Source of the DNA: Flavobacteriaceae bacterium UBA980
GTDB lineage: Bacteria; Bacteroidota; Bacteroidia; Flavobacteriales; Flavobacteriaceae
Assembly (NCBI GenBank): GCA_002292265.1
Contig: DBBQ01000038.1
Coordinates: forward strand, 104,490 to 135,319
DNA length: 30,830 nucleotides
Direction of reading: 5' to 3'
In this document: one piece after another, positions 8,505 to 16,292 of the stretch
Layout: every line of letters begins with the position of its first letter
Numbering within the stretch: the stretch's first letter is position 1
The notes under the pieces: model-generated
Told to the model about the DNA's origin: nothing
Database searches by the model: none
What the model saw: only the letters and a program-made list of their open reading frames with translations
Made by a program: the position numbers and the translations under genes

Positions 8505-9236
8505 ATGAGCGAAGCATCCGAAGGGACACGACTGAATAAATACCTCAGCGAAATTGGACACTGTTCACGAAGAGCAGCAGACAAATTGATCGATCAAGGC
8601 CGCATCCAAGTCAATGGAAAAGCCGTCGTAATGGGACAAAAAGTAAGTCCCCAGGATCGTATTGAAGTCGATGGAATTTTGGTTGAAAACCACCAGGAAG
8701 GATCAGTTTATATCGCCTTTAACAAACCAAAGGGTATCGTTTGTACAACAGATACTCGAGTAGAAAAAGACAACATTATCGACTACATCAATTATCCAAG
8801 TCGCGTCTTTCCCATTGGTCGTTTGGATAAAATGAGTGAAGGGCTGATCTTACTGACCAATGATGGGGATATTGTCAATAAAATTTTACGCGCTCGGAAC
8901 AATCACGAAAAGGAATATATCGTAACAGTAAACAAGCCTGTAACAGAAGAATTTGTTGAAAAAATGGGAAGTGGAGTCCCCATTTTAGATACGGTTACCA
9001 AACCCTGTTTTGTAGAACAAATCCACAAAAAACAATTTCGAATTATTTTGACCCAAGGCCTCAATCGCCAGATTCGAAGAATGTGCGAGTTTTTAGAGTA
9101 TCGGGTAGTTGAGCTAAAACGAGTTCGTATTATGAACCTCAAGTTGGATACTAAAGTGGGGCGCTACAGAGACTTGACCAAAAAAGAAATGACGGAATTG
9201 CGCAAGCTTCTAGCCGATTCTAGCAAACATATTTAG
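8505..9236 (+). CDS. rluF: 23S rRNA pseudouridine synthase RluF
   Basis: A 243-residue pseudouridine synthase of the RsuA/RluB/E/F family. An S4 RNA-binding domain occupies about 8-55 (RLNKYLSEIGHCSRRAADKL), followed by the catalytic domain with FNKPKG and the motif IGRLDKMSEGLILLTND, in which D108 is the nucleophile. C-terminal motifs are QGLNRQIRRMCEFL and VVELKRVRIMNL. The RMCEFLEYRV pattern and the short tail fit RluF (E. coli target U2604) better than RluB or RsuA; the exact target is inference. It starts 3 bp after the transporter gene and its stop overlaps the convergent DUF2797 gene by 4 bp. Confidence 0.9.
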   Translation: MSEASEGTRLNKYLSEIGHCSRRAADKLIDQGRIQVNGKAVVMGQKVSPQDRIEVDGILVENHQEGSVYIAFNKPKGIVCTTDTRVEKDNIIDYINYPSRVFPIGRLDKMSEGLILLTNDGDIVNKILRARNNHEKEYIVTVNKPVTEEFVEKMGSGVPILDTVTKPCFVEQIHKKQFRIILTQGLNRQIRRMCEFLEYRVVELKRVRIMNLKLDTKVGRYRDLTKKEMTELRKLLADSSKHI

Positions 9237-10027
9237 GACTGAAAACGCAACTTGACGCGTTGCCCTTCATTGGACCGTACATTAAAAACCGTTTGATCTT
9301 CAAAGAGTAAGTATTGCCCTCGAATTCCCATGAGTTTCCCTTCATAAAGCAGTGTTTTAGTCAAATTTAAACTAGCAACTTTTGTCGGATACGACTGTAC
9401 AGGAAATTCAAATTTTTCAAGCGCTGCAGTAGTTTTCATATAGGGTTTCAAGTCCTTGGGTAACTGATCTAAAGCCTTGTGAAACGCTTCCTCCCAAACG
9501 ATGGGTTCTGATTCATTTTGAAGCATTTTTCTCCAATTGGTTTTATCCGAAAAATGTTCCTTAAGCGCCACTTCTCCCACTCCTGCCAGATAGCGATTGG
9601 GAACTTCTAAAAGCACCAGGGCCTCATGTGCACCCTGATCGATCCAACGCGTAGGTACTTGGCTTTTTCTAGTGACACCCACTTTAAGATGACTGCTCAG
9701 CGCTAGGTAGAGAATATGAGGCTGGAGTTGCATTTTTTTTTCATATTCCAGATCGCGGTCCGCTTCACCCAAATGTGCCTTACTCAGCTCGGGTCGCATG
9801 ATCCAATCTCCAGCTACGGGGGTTTCAAAAAAACAAGATTTGCAAAAACCTTGTCTAAAAATGGGGAGTTCTTGAGAACAGTTTAAACACTGAGAACCTA
9901 TATGGCTTAGCGTGATATGCTTTCCAATACATTGGTTGACATGTACATAACCGCTCTCCATTTCTAAAAAATAATGGATGGGACTGTTTAACTCCGTGAT
10001 CATTTTTTTTAAAGTTCCCTTAAACAT
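9233..10027 (-). CDS. DUF2797 family protein
   Basis: A 264-residue cytoplasmic protein of unknown function that I recognise as DUF2797. Four cysteines at C47, C50, C62 and C65 (CLNC and CKSC) look like a zinc ribbon. The following segment LYLALSSHLKVGVTRKSQ (about 107-124) and PTRWIDQGA are the conserved core and recall the GIY-YIG nuclease-fold pattern; that resemblance is inference and no nuclease activity is claimed. A second in-frame ATG at codon 9 (position 10003) is an alternative start. The gene is divergent from the GH3 gene and its end overlaps rluF by 4 bp. Confidence 0.82.
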   Translation of the reverse strand: MFKGTLKKMITELNSPIHYFLEMESGYVHVNQCIGKHITLSHIGSQCLNCSQELPIFRQGFCKSCFFETPVAGDWIMRPELSKAHLGEADRDLEYEKKMQLQPHILYLALSSHLKVGVTRKSQVPTRWIDQGAHEALVLLEVPNRYLAGVGEVALKEHFSDKTNWRKMLQNESEPIVWEEAFHKALDQLPKDLKPYMKTTAALEKFEFPVQSYPTKVASLNLTKTLLYEGKLMGIRGQYLLFEDQTVFNVRSNEGQRVKLRFQS

Positions 10028-10045
10028 ATACTCGCTTAGAATTAA

Positions 10046-10063
10046 TTACTTTTACGAAAGTAA
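10046..10063. promoter_or_regulatory. inverted repeat between divergent DUF2797 and GH3 genes
   Basis: TTACTTT and AAAGTAA are perfect 7-nt arms around TACG, centred in the 51-bp gap between two divergent genes. The position suits a shared operator, or a hairpin in the GH3 5' leader (15 bp before the ATG). No T-run follows, so it is not a terminator. The function is inference. Confidence 0.35.
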
Positions 10064-10078
10064 GATACTAATTATTTT

Positions 10079-11593
10079 ATGCCCATACCCCTATTTAATT
10101 CTATAGCTTCCTGGATTCTCAAAAAGAGAATACACCAAATAGAGCTTTTTGTAAGGTACCCAATTGAGGTTCAAAATGAATTACTTCACAACTTGGTCAA
10201 AACTGCTGCTCAAACGGAAATTGGTAAAAAATATGAGTTTGAAACGGTAAAAAGTTATAACGTATTCAAAGAACGAGTCCCTGTATGTACGTATGAATCT
10301 ATAGAATCAGACATTGAACGCTGTCGCCAAGGAGTCCAAAATATTTTTTGGCCTAGCAGCATCAAGTGGTTTGCAAAGTCCAGCGGCACCACCAATGCGA
10401 AAAGTAAATTTATCCCTGTGAGTACGGAAGCCCTTGAGGATTGTCATTACAAGGCCGGTAAGGATATGCTCTCCTTGTATTTTAACAATAACGAAGATTC
10501 CCAATTGCTCACAGGAAAATCGCTGCGTCTAGGTGGAAGCAATGAATTGTACAATAAAAACAACAGTTATTTTGGAGATCTTTCTTCGATCATCATACAA
10601 AATCTTCCTTTTTGGGCCGAACTGAGCAGTACCCCTAGCAATAAGACGTCACTCCTCCCTGAATGGGAGACAAAAATGAAAGCCATTGTGGCTGAATCCA
10701 TACCCGAAAAAGTGACCAGCTTGGCGGGTGTGCCCTCGTGGATGTTAGTTTTGTTGCAAAATGTATTAAAAGAAACAGGAAAGGAAAACATCACTGAAGT
10801 CTGGCCAGATGCAGAAGTGTATTTTCACGGAGGCGTGAGCTTCAAGCCTTATAGTACGCTTTACAAAAAATTATTTCCAAAGTCTGATTTTCATTATTAC
10901 GAAATTTACAATGCCTCAGAAGGTTTCTTTGGAATTCAAGACCAGAACGATTCGGATGAATTGCTGCTTATGCTGGACTATGGTATTTTTTATGAATTCA
11001 TTCCTTTTCAAGGTGAAGAAGAAGACGAAAGGAACATCATTCCCCTTTCTGATGTTGAGTTAAATCGGAACTATGCTATGGTTATTACCACCAATGGTGG
11101 GCTCTGGCGATATAAAATCGGAGATACCATAAGGTTCACCAGTCTCTCTCCCTATCGCATTCAGGTTACGGGAAGAACGAAGCATTTTATCAATGTATTT
11201 GGTGAGGAATTGATTATTGACGATGCAGAAAAAGCACTTGCCAAGGTAAGTAAGCTAACCCAGAGTACCCTGTCTAATTATACCGCTGCTCCAATCTTTA
11301 TGGAAAAAGACCGTAAAGGAGCCCATGAATGGATTATCGAATTTGAAAAAGAACCTGAGGATTTAAATTACTTTGGTCATCTCCTAGACGAGGCACTCCA
11401 AGAAGAAAATTCCGATTATGAGGCCAAGCGCTATAAAAACATGACATTGCATCCCTTAAAAATTCACAAAGCGCGCCCAGGATTATTTTATAAATGGCTT
11501 TCTAAAAAAGGAAAATTGGGTGGTCAACACAAAGTCCCTCGACTTTCCAATTCAAGAACAATTCTAGAGGAACTTCTAAACTTAAATAACTAG
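10079..11593 (+). CDS. GH3 auxin-responsive-promoter family protein (ANL superfamily)
   Basis: A 504-residue acyl-adenylating enzyme of the GH3 family. In plants these conjugate amino acids to hormones; the bacterial substrates are unknown. ATP-binding motif 1 is [10 protein letters not shown] at about 101-110. Motif 2 is [10 protein letters not shown]. Motif 3, with the hinge, is [22 protein letters not shown] then FINVFGEEL. All three are intact, so it should be active. A small C-terminal domain follows. The length suits the bacterial members. It is divergent from the DUF2797 gene and overlaps the clpX stop by 4 bp. Confidence 0.92.
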   Translation: MPIPLFNSIASWILKKRIHQIELFVRYPIEVQNELLHNLVKTAAQTEIGKKYEFETVKSYNVFKERVPVCTYESIESDIERCRQGVQNIFWPSSIKWFAKSSGTTNAKSKFIPVSTEALEDCHYKAGKDMLSLYFNNNEDSQLLTGKSLRLGGSNELYNKNNSYFGDLSSIIIQNLPFWAELSSTPSNKTSLLPEWETKMKAIVAESIPEKVTSLAGVPSWMLVLLQNVLKETGKENITEVWPDAEVYFHGGVSFKPYSTLYKKLFPKSDFHYYEIYNASEGFFGIQDQNDSDELLLMLDYGIFYEFIPFQGEEEDERNIIPLSDVELNRNYAMVITTNGGLWRYKIGDTIRFTSLSPYRIQVTGRTKHFINVFGEELIIDDAEKALAKVSKLTQSTLSNYTAAPIFMEKDRKGAHEWIIEFEKEPEDLNYFGHLLDEALQEENSDYEAKRYKNMTLHPLKIHKARPGLFYKWLSKKGKLGGQHKVPRLSNSRTILEELLNLNN

Positions 11594-12819
11594 GAAACGA
11601 CTTTTAATTTGGGAAGTTCAATTTTGGACAACTTTTGATCGGCGTATTGCTTGGTTATTTTAAGTTTTTTAACATCACTATCCGGGAGTTCAAACATGGC
11701 GTCGTTTAATACCGCTTCACATAGGGAACGTAACCCACGTGCACCCAGCTTGTATTGCAATGCTTTTTCTACGATATAATCCAACGCTCCAGGAGTAAAT
11801 TGGAGTTCAATCCCGTCCATTTGAAACAACTGAATGTATTGCTTTACCAAAGCATTTTTAGGTGTGGTCAAAATCATGCGGAGTGTGGTTTCATCTAAGG
11901 GCGTCATATGGGTCAGTACGGGCAACCTTCCTATAATCTCGGGAATCAAACCGAAAGAACGCACATCTCTTGGAGTGATGTACTGTAAAATATTTTCCTT
12001 ATCTACCTCACGTTGTTCCAAAGCCGTTTTATACCCAATGGCTTGAAGGTTCAATCGTTTGTTGATGTGTGCTTCAATTCCGTCAAAAGCCCCTCCAGCG
12101 ACGAATAAAATATTTGATGTATCGACCTCAATAAACTTCTGGTCCGGATGCTTCCGTCCCCCTTTTGGAGGAACATTGACTACAGTTCCTTCCAATAATT
12201 TTAATAAGGCTTGTTGGACACCTTCCCCAGAAACATCTCTGGTGATAGAGGGATTGTCACCTTTTCGTGCAATTTTATCAATTTCATCGATAAAGACAAT
12301 GCCTCTTTCAGCGCGTTCCACATCGTAATCTGCAGCTTGTAGTAAACGGGTTAAAATACTTTCAACATCTTCTCCTACATAGCCTGCCTCAGTCAATACC
12401 GTAGCATCTACAATGGCCAGAGGAACTTTTAAAAAACGAGAAATGGTTTGTGCCAGGAGTGTTTTTCCTGTTCCTGTGGGACCGACTAAAAGGATGTTGC
12501 TTTTTTGAATTTCTACTTCATCGCCTTTGGTTTTATCTTGAAGCAACCGTTTGTAATGATTGTAAACTGCCACAGACAAGACTCTTTTGGAGGCTTCTTG
12601 ACCAATTATGTACTCATCTAAAAAAGCTTTGATTTCTTTTGGAGGTTTTAGCTCTAGGGATGAGGTTCCCGAAATCTCTTCTGTGGTTTCTTCAAGCACA
12701 ATCCCGTGGGCTTGAACAATACACTGGTTACAAATATGAGCGTCCAAACCGGCGATCAGCAATTGGGTTTCTGGCTTTGGTCTTCCACAAAAAGAACAGT
12801 TTAGATCTGGTTTACTCAT
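11590..12819 (-). CDS. clpX: ATP-dependent Clp protease ATPase subunit ClpX
   Basis: A hexameric AAA+ unfoldase that feeds substrates to ClpP. I chose the ATG at 12819 (409 residues, [10 protein letters not shown]). A longer reading from 12861 would overlap clpP and adds 14 atypical residues. The N-terminal C4 zinc-binding domain has C8, C11, C30 and C33. Walker A GPTGTGKT is at 113-120, pore-1 loop GYVG at 146-149, Walker B FIDEIDKI at 176-183, and the RKH loop at 222-224. Sensor and GARGLRS elements are near the C-terminus. The ClpP-docking tripeptide appears as IGY instead of the usual IGF. It is the third gene of tig-clpP-clpX. Confidence 0.97.
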   Translation of the reverse strand: MSKPDLNCSFCGRPKPETQLLIAGLDAHICNQCIVQAHGIVLEETTEEISGTSSLELKPPKEIKAFLDEYIIGQEASKRVLSVAVYNHYKRLLQDKTKGDEVEIQKSNILLVGPTGTGKTLLAQTISRFLKVPLAIVDATVLTEAGYVGEDVESILTRLLQAADYDVERAERGIVFIDEIDKIARKGDNPSITRDVSGEGVQQALLKLLEGTVVNVPPKGGRKHPDQKFIEVDTSNILFVAGGAFDGIEAHINKRLNLQAIGYKTALEQREVDKENILQYITPRDVRSFGLIPEIIGRLPVLTHMTPLDETTLRMILTTPKNALVKQYIQLFQMDGIELQFTPGALDYIVEKALQYKLGARGLRSLCEAVLNDAMFELPDSDVKKLKITKQYADQKLSKIELPKLKVVS

Positions 12820-12832
12820 GGTAAGGGGGGTT

Positions 12833-13507
12833 TTATTTTGATGCGTTTTGGAGGACTTCATCCACCATTCCGTAGGCTTTCGCTTCTTCTGCTTTCATCC
12901 AATAATCCCGATCACTATTTTCTGTGACTTTTTCCATAGATTGTCCAGAATGTTTGGAGATAATTTGATAAAGCTCATCTTTTAGTTTCAGAATTTCTCT
13001 AGCTGTAATTTCAATATCTGATGCTTGTCCCTGCGCACCTCCTAAAGGTTGGTGAATCATTACCCGTGCATGGGGTAACGCAGAACGCTTTCCTTCATGA
13101 CCCGCACAGAGCAATACAGCACCCATAGAAGCTGCAATTCCAGTACAGATGGTCGCGACATTTGGTGTGATGAACTGCATCGTATCGTAAATCCCGAGAC
13201 CTGCATAAACCCCTCCGCCAGGAGAGTTGATGTACATCTGAATGTCCCGATTGGAGTCTGTACTTTGTAAAAAAAGTAATTGGGCTTGAATGATATTGGC
13301 AACTTGGTCATCAATAGCAGTACCTAAAAACATGATACGATCCATCATCAAGCGAGAAAAAACATCCATTTGTGCAACATTCAATTGGCGTTCCTCTATA
13401 ATGTAAGGGGTCATACTACTTACGATTTTATCGTAATACATTGCATTGATTCCGTGATGCTTGGTTGCATATTTTTTAAATTCTTTTCCGTAGTCCATAT
13501 CTCGCAT
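12833..13507 (-). CDS. clpP: ATP-dependent Clp protease proteolytic subunit ClpP
   Basis: A serine peptidase that forms the double-heptamer chamber of ClpXP. I chose the ATG at 13507 (224 residues, [10 protein letters not shown]), 25 bp after the tig stop. An upstream in-frame start at 13570 would overlap tig by 38 bp, and the ATG at 13498 is also possible. The catalytic triad is S127 in [10 protein letters not shown]152 in MIHQPLGG and D201 in [16 protein letters not shown] at 94-104 is the oxyanion strand. The N-terminus is about 25 residues longer than mature E. coli ClpP; whether a propeptide is removed cannot be seen. It lies 13 bp upstream of clpX. Confidence 0.96.
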   Translation of the reverse strand: MRDMDYGKEFKKYATKHHGINAMYYDKIVSSMTPYIIEERQLNVAQMDVFSRLMMDRIMFLGTAIDDQVANIIQAQLLFLQSTDSNRDIQMYINSPGGGVYAGLGIYDTMQFITPNVATICTGIAASMGAVLLCAGHEGKRSALPHARVMIHQPLGGAQGQASDIEITAREILKLKDELYQIISKHSGQSMEKVTENSDRDYWMKAEEAKAYGMVDEVLQNASK

Positions 13508-13532
13508 ATTTGGTATAAAATTAATGAAATTA

Positions 13533-14864
13533 TTACGCTTTGCCGTAGGCTTCTTTAACAAAGGTGTCAAAACCTACTTTCTTGATTTTTAACGGTGCTT
13601 TTTCTTTGAAAAAAGTAAGCATCTTTTCTCCCATCAACTGTTCTGAAAGTTTTTTTGTCTCCTCCTGATTTGATAAAACGTTAGAAACGATTCCATCCAA
13701 TTGTTCTTGTTCTGGGATTTGGCCGTATTGCATCATTTGATTTTTTACCAAAGTTGCAGCATAGGCTTTGAGCTCTTCAAAAGTCAAAGAGAGTTCGTTC
13801 TCATTAATAATTTTTCCTTCAATGAGTTGATAGCGAATTCCCTTTTCTGATTTGTTGTATTCTTCCACAGCTTCTTCCTCGGTCATCGGTTCTTTTCCAG
13901 AAGTCTGAATCCATTTTTTTAAGAAATCCCCAGGGAGTTTAAATTTTGTTTTTTCAACAAGGGCTTCTGAAATATCATTCATCAGTTTTTGATTGGCTTG
14001 AGGCTCAAACTGGGCTTGTAAACTGGCTTTGATTTTATCTTTTAGTTCTTGTTCTGTGGTTACCGTTCCCGGTTCGTACAATTTATCGAAAAGTTCTTGG
14101 TTTAATTCAGCAGGAATACGTTCATTGATTTCTTTAAGTTCTACGGTAATTTCCTTTGAAGCGAGCTCTTCAATTTTCTTATCGTCCACATTCAACAGTC
14201 GTTTTCCAGTAGCCTCATCACTAAAAAGTCCTTTCCCTGTAAGATTTAAAACGGCCCCTGTAGTGGCCTCTTTCAGTGCTTTTATCGCTTTTTTAGATTT
14301 GAGGTCTTCTAAGGTAAAGTTGACTATTGTTTCGAGCTCTGCTTCTTCATTTCTAAATTGAGCGGTGATTTCAAACCCTTTCTGAACTTCCTTTTGGGAA
14401 ACTAATTTACCATACTGTTTTTGAATATAGGAAAGTTGTTCCTCAATCATTTTAGCTTCGGGTTCTATCTCGTAGCGAATGACCTTTTTCAGCACCTCCA
14501 ATTTGACCTCAAACTTGGGTGCAAGTCCCAATTCAAATTCGAAGTCCATTTGATCTGCTTTCCAATCTAAAGCCTCTTCAGATGCTTTGGGAATTGGGTT
14601 TCCCAATAATTCAAGTTTTTCCTCTTGAATAAATTTATCCAAATTCTCTCTGAGTAATTTATTTACTTCATCGGCAATAACCGCTTGCTCATATTGCTTT
14701 TTAATCATACCCATGGGGACATGTCCTTTTCTGAATCCAGGGACATTTGCATTTTTTCTGTAATCATTTAAAACTGAACTTACTTTACCATCGTAGTCTT
14801 TGCGATCTACCGTAATCTGAATTACAGAATTTAAAGCGTCAATATCGGTTTTGCTAATGTTCAT
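13533..14864 (-). CDS. tig: trigger factor, ribosome-associated chaperone
   Basis: A 443-residue chaperone that binds the ribosome exit tunnel near uL23. The ribosome-docking signature is G43-F-R-K-G47. The N-terminal domain is followed by a segment at about 150-240 where other trigger factors have an FKBP-type PPIase domain. Here I cannot find the usual aromatic FKBP core, so that domain looks diverged. A long helical C-terminal substrate-binding domain ends the protein. ATGs at 14870 and 14864 are both usable; the latter gives the family-like start MNISKTDID. It is the first gene of tig-clpP-clpX, with its own promoter. Confidence 0.94.
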   Translation of the reverse strand: MNISKTDIDALNSVIQITVDRKDYDGKVSSVLNDYRKNANVPGFRKGHVPMGMIKKQYEQAVIADEVNKLLRENLDKFIQEEKLELLGNPIPKASEEALDWKADQMDFEFELGLAPKFEVKLEVLKKVIRYEIEPEAKMIEEQLSYIQKQYGKLVSQKEVQKGFEITAQFRNEEAELETIVNFTLEDLKSKKAIKALKEATTGAVLNLTGKGLFSDEATGKRLLNVDDKKIEELASKEITVELKEINERIPAELNQELFDKLYEPGTVTTEQELKDKIKASLQAQFEPQANQKLMNDISEALVEKTKFKLPGDFLKKWIQTSGKEPMTEEEAVEEYNKSEKGIRYQLIEGKIINENELSLTFEELKAYAATLVKNQMMQYGQIPEQEQLDGIVSNVLSNQEETKKLSEQLMGEKMLTFFKEKAPLKIKKVGFDTFVKEAYGKA

Positions 14865-14884
14865 TATCATTGAAATTTAGTGCG

Positions 14885-14915
14885 CAAAAATACACTTTTT
14901 TCTCTCGTCGACCAA
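14885..14915 (-). promoter_or_regulatory. promoter of the tig-clpP-clpX operon
   Basis: On the minus strand TTG (14913-14915) is followed after 20 bp by TATTTTTG (14885-14892), a full match to TTG-N17-23-TAnnTTTG. It ends about 20 bp before the tig start. It is back to back with the rpsP promoter. Confidence 0.7.
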
Positions 14916-14954
14916 TTTTTATAAGCCAAGCCACCCTAATATTTTTAGCTGTTT

Positions 14955-14987
14955 TTGAATTATAAAAAATAAATTCTACTATATTTG
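14955..14987 (+). promoter_or_regulatory. promoter of the rpsP-rimM operon
   Basis: TTG at 14955-14957 and TATATTTG at 14980-14987, 22 bp apart, match the Bacteroidota consensus. Transcription would start near 14992, leaving a leader of about 48 nt that includes the hairpin at 15008-15024. Confidence 0.7.
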
Positions 14988-15007
14988 CACCCCAGAATTA
15001 ATAACCA

Positions 15008-15024
15008 GAGGATCGGGCATCCTC
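15008..15024 (+). promoter_or_regulatory. hairpin in the rpsP 5' leader
   Basis: GAGGAT and ATCCTC form a perfect 6-bp stem around a CGGGC loop, 15 nt before the rpsP ATG and downstream of its promoter. No T-run follows. The position would suit autogenous control by a ribosomal protein, but that is inference; it could also just hold the leader open. Confidence 0.45.
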
Positions 15025-15039
15025 ACAAATTAATATGAT

Positions 15040-15738
15040 ATGCCAGTAAAACTGAGACTTCAAAGACACGGAAAAAAAGGAAAACCCTTTTATTGGTTAG
15101 TCGCCGCTGACTCTCGTGCAAAAAGAGACGGACGTTATCTCGAAAAACTAGGAACGTACAATCCCAACACCAATCCCGCTACAGTAATCATTGACATTGA
15201 TCGTGCTGTAAATTGGATGGAAAAAGGGGCACAACCCACAGACACAGCTAGAAACTTGTTGTCTTACAAAGGTGCCATGCTTAAGTACCACCTCAATGGA
15301 GGTGTTCGCAAAGGAGCATTAACCCAGGAAGCAGCAGATCAAAAGCTAGCGGAATGGTTAAAAGAAAAAGAGGCTAAAATCCAAGCCAAAAAAGAAGGAT
15401 TAACAAAATCTGAAGCAGAAGCTGCGGCAAAAAGACTCGCTGCAGAAAAAGAAGCCAGTGAAAAACGACTCGCTGCTGCCGCGGCTGAAGAGGCTGAGGC
15501 TGTTGCTGAGCAGGAACCTGCTGCAGAAGAAGCTCCAGCAGAAACAGAAGCTGCTCCAGAAGAAGTAAAAGAAGAAGCCGCCGCTACTACTGAAGAAGCA
15601 AAAGAAGAAACTCCAGCTGAAGAAGAGGCTCCCGCTGCAGAAGTAAAAGCTGAAGAGGCTCCCGCTGCAGAAGCAGCTGCTGAAGATACCCCTGCAGAGG
15701 AAGGTAAAACAGACGCTGAAGAAAAGGAAGCGGAGTAA
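15040..15738 (+). CDS. rpsP: 30S ribosomal protein bS16 with long Ala/Glu-rich tail
   Basis: Residues 1 to about 80 are a normal bS16 core (MPVKLRLQRHGKKGKPFYWL, DSRAKRDGRYLEKLGTYNP), which helps assemble the 30S body. The family is usually 80-90 residues, but this protein has 232. Residues about 85-155 are Lys/Glu/Ala-rich and probably helical, and about 155-232 are almost entirely Ala, Glu, Pro, Thr and Val. A 22-nt DNA repeat at 15622-15643 and 15652-15673 (30-bp period) encodes EEAPAAE copies, pointing to expansion by slippage or recombination. The tail is acidic, unlike a typical rRNA-binding extension. Extended bS16 tails are common in Flavobacteriia as far as I know. It precedes rimM by 14 bp. 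Confidence 0.95.
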   Translation: MPVKLRLQRHGKKGKPFYWLVAADSRAKRDGRYLEKLGTYNPNTNPATVIIDIDRAVNWMEKGAQPTDTARNLLSYKGAMLKYHLNGGVRKGALTQEAADQKLAEWLKEKEAKIQAKKEGLTKSEAEAAAKRLAAEKEASEKRLAAAAAEEAEAVAEQEPAAEEAPAETEAAPEEVKEEAAATTEEAKEETPAEEEAPAAEVKAEEAPAAEAAAEDTPAEEGKTDAEEKEAE

Positions 15739-15752
15739 GTATACTTTCAACG

Positions 15753-16277
15753 ATGAAAAAGGAGGATTGCTTCTATGTAGGAACCATCGTTGGAAAATAT
15801 AGTTTTAAAGGAGAATTACTGATCAAAACAGACAGTGACACTCCAGAAACCTACACAGAACTGGAATCAATCTTTGTGGAACTCAACACGGGATTGGTTC
15901 CTTTTTTTATTCAAAAATGCCAACTTCACAAATCCGCCTTACTCAGAATACAATTTGAAAATGTAACCGATGAAGCCGCAGCAACGGGACTTTTAAAAAA
16001 AGATTTGTATCTGCCGCTAAGCTTTCTTCCTCCTTTAGAAGGCAATAAATTTTACTATCACGAAGTAATCGAATTTACGGTTGTAGAAGACGAACAAATA
16101 ATCGGAACCATAGCGCGTATTCAGGACCAGGGGCTTCAGGCGTTGTTTGAAATAAAAAAGAAAGATGGAACTCTGGCTTTAGTTCCAATTCACGATGATT
16201 TTATCCTCGAAGTGGATCGAAGTAAAAAAACGATTCGCGTAGAGCTCCCCGAAGGGCTATTGGACCTTCAAAGTTAA
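15753..16277 (+). CDS. rimM: 16S rRNA processing/ribosome maturation factor RimM
   Basis: A 174-residue 30S assembly factor that acts on the head domain and binds uS19. The N-terminal RimM domain has YVGTIVGKYSFKGELLIKTDS at about 8-28. The C-terminal PRC-barrel has KFYYHEVIEFTV, then VPIHDDFI and VDRSKKTIRVELPEGLLDL at the end. The rpsP-rimM order matches the classic rpsP-rimM-trmD-rplS operon, but trmD and rplS do not follow. A convergent TonB receptor ends 15 bp downstream. Confidence 0.95.
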   Translation: MKKEDCFYVGTIVGKYSFKGELLIKTDSDTPETYTELESIFVELNTGLVPFFIQKCQLHKSALLRIQFENVTDEAAATGLLKKDLYLPLSFLPPLEGNKFYYHEVIEFTVVEDEQIIGTIARIQDQGLQALFEIKKKDGTLALVPIHDDFILEVDRSKKTIRVELPEGLLDLQS

Positions 16278-16292
16278 CAGCTCTCACCAAAC

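Noticed and set aside
12820..12861. Longer ClpX start
   Set aside because: It overlaps clpP and adds residues not typical of Clp[11 protein letters not shown] leads straight into the zinc domain.
13508..13570. Longer ClpP start overlapping tig
   Set aside because: The Lys/Asn-rich 21 residues are read from the tig 3' end; ATG 13507 suits family length.
15400..15750. Cys/Phe/Ser-rich frame opposite the rpsP tail
   Set aside because: A low-complexity shadow of the GAA/GCT repeats, with no protein-like character.
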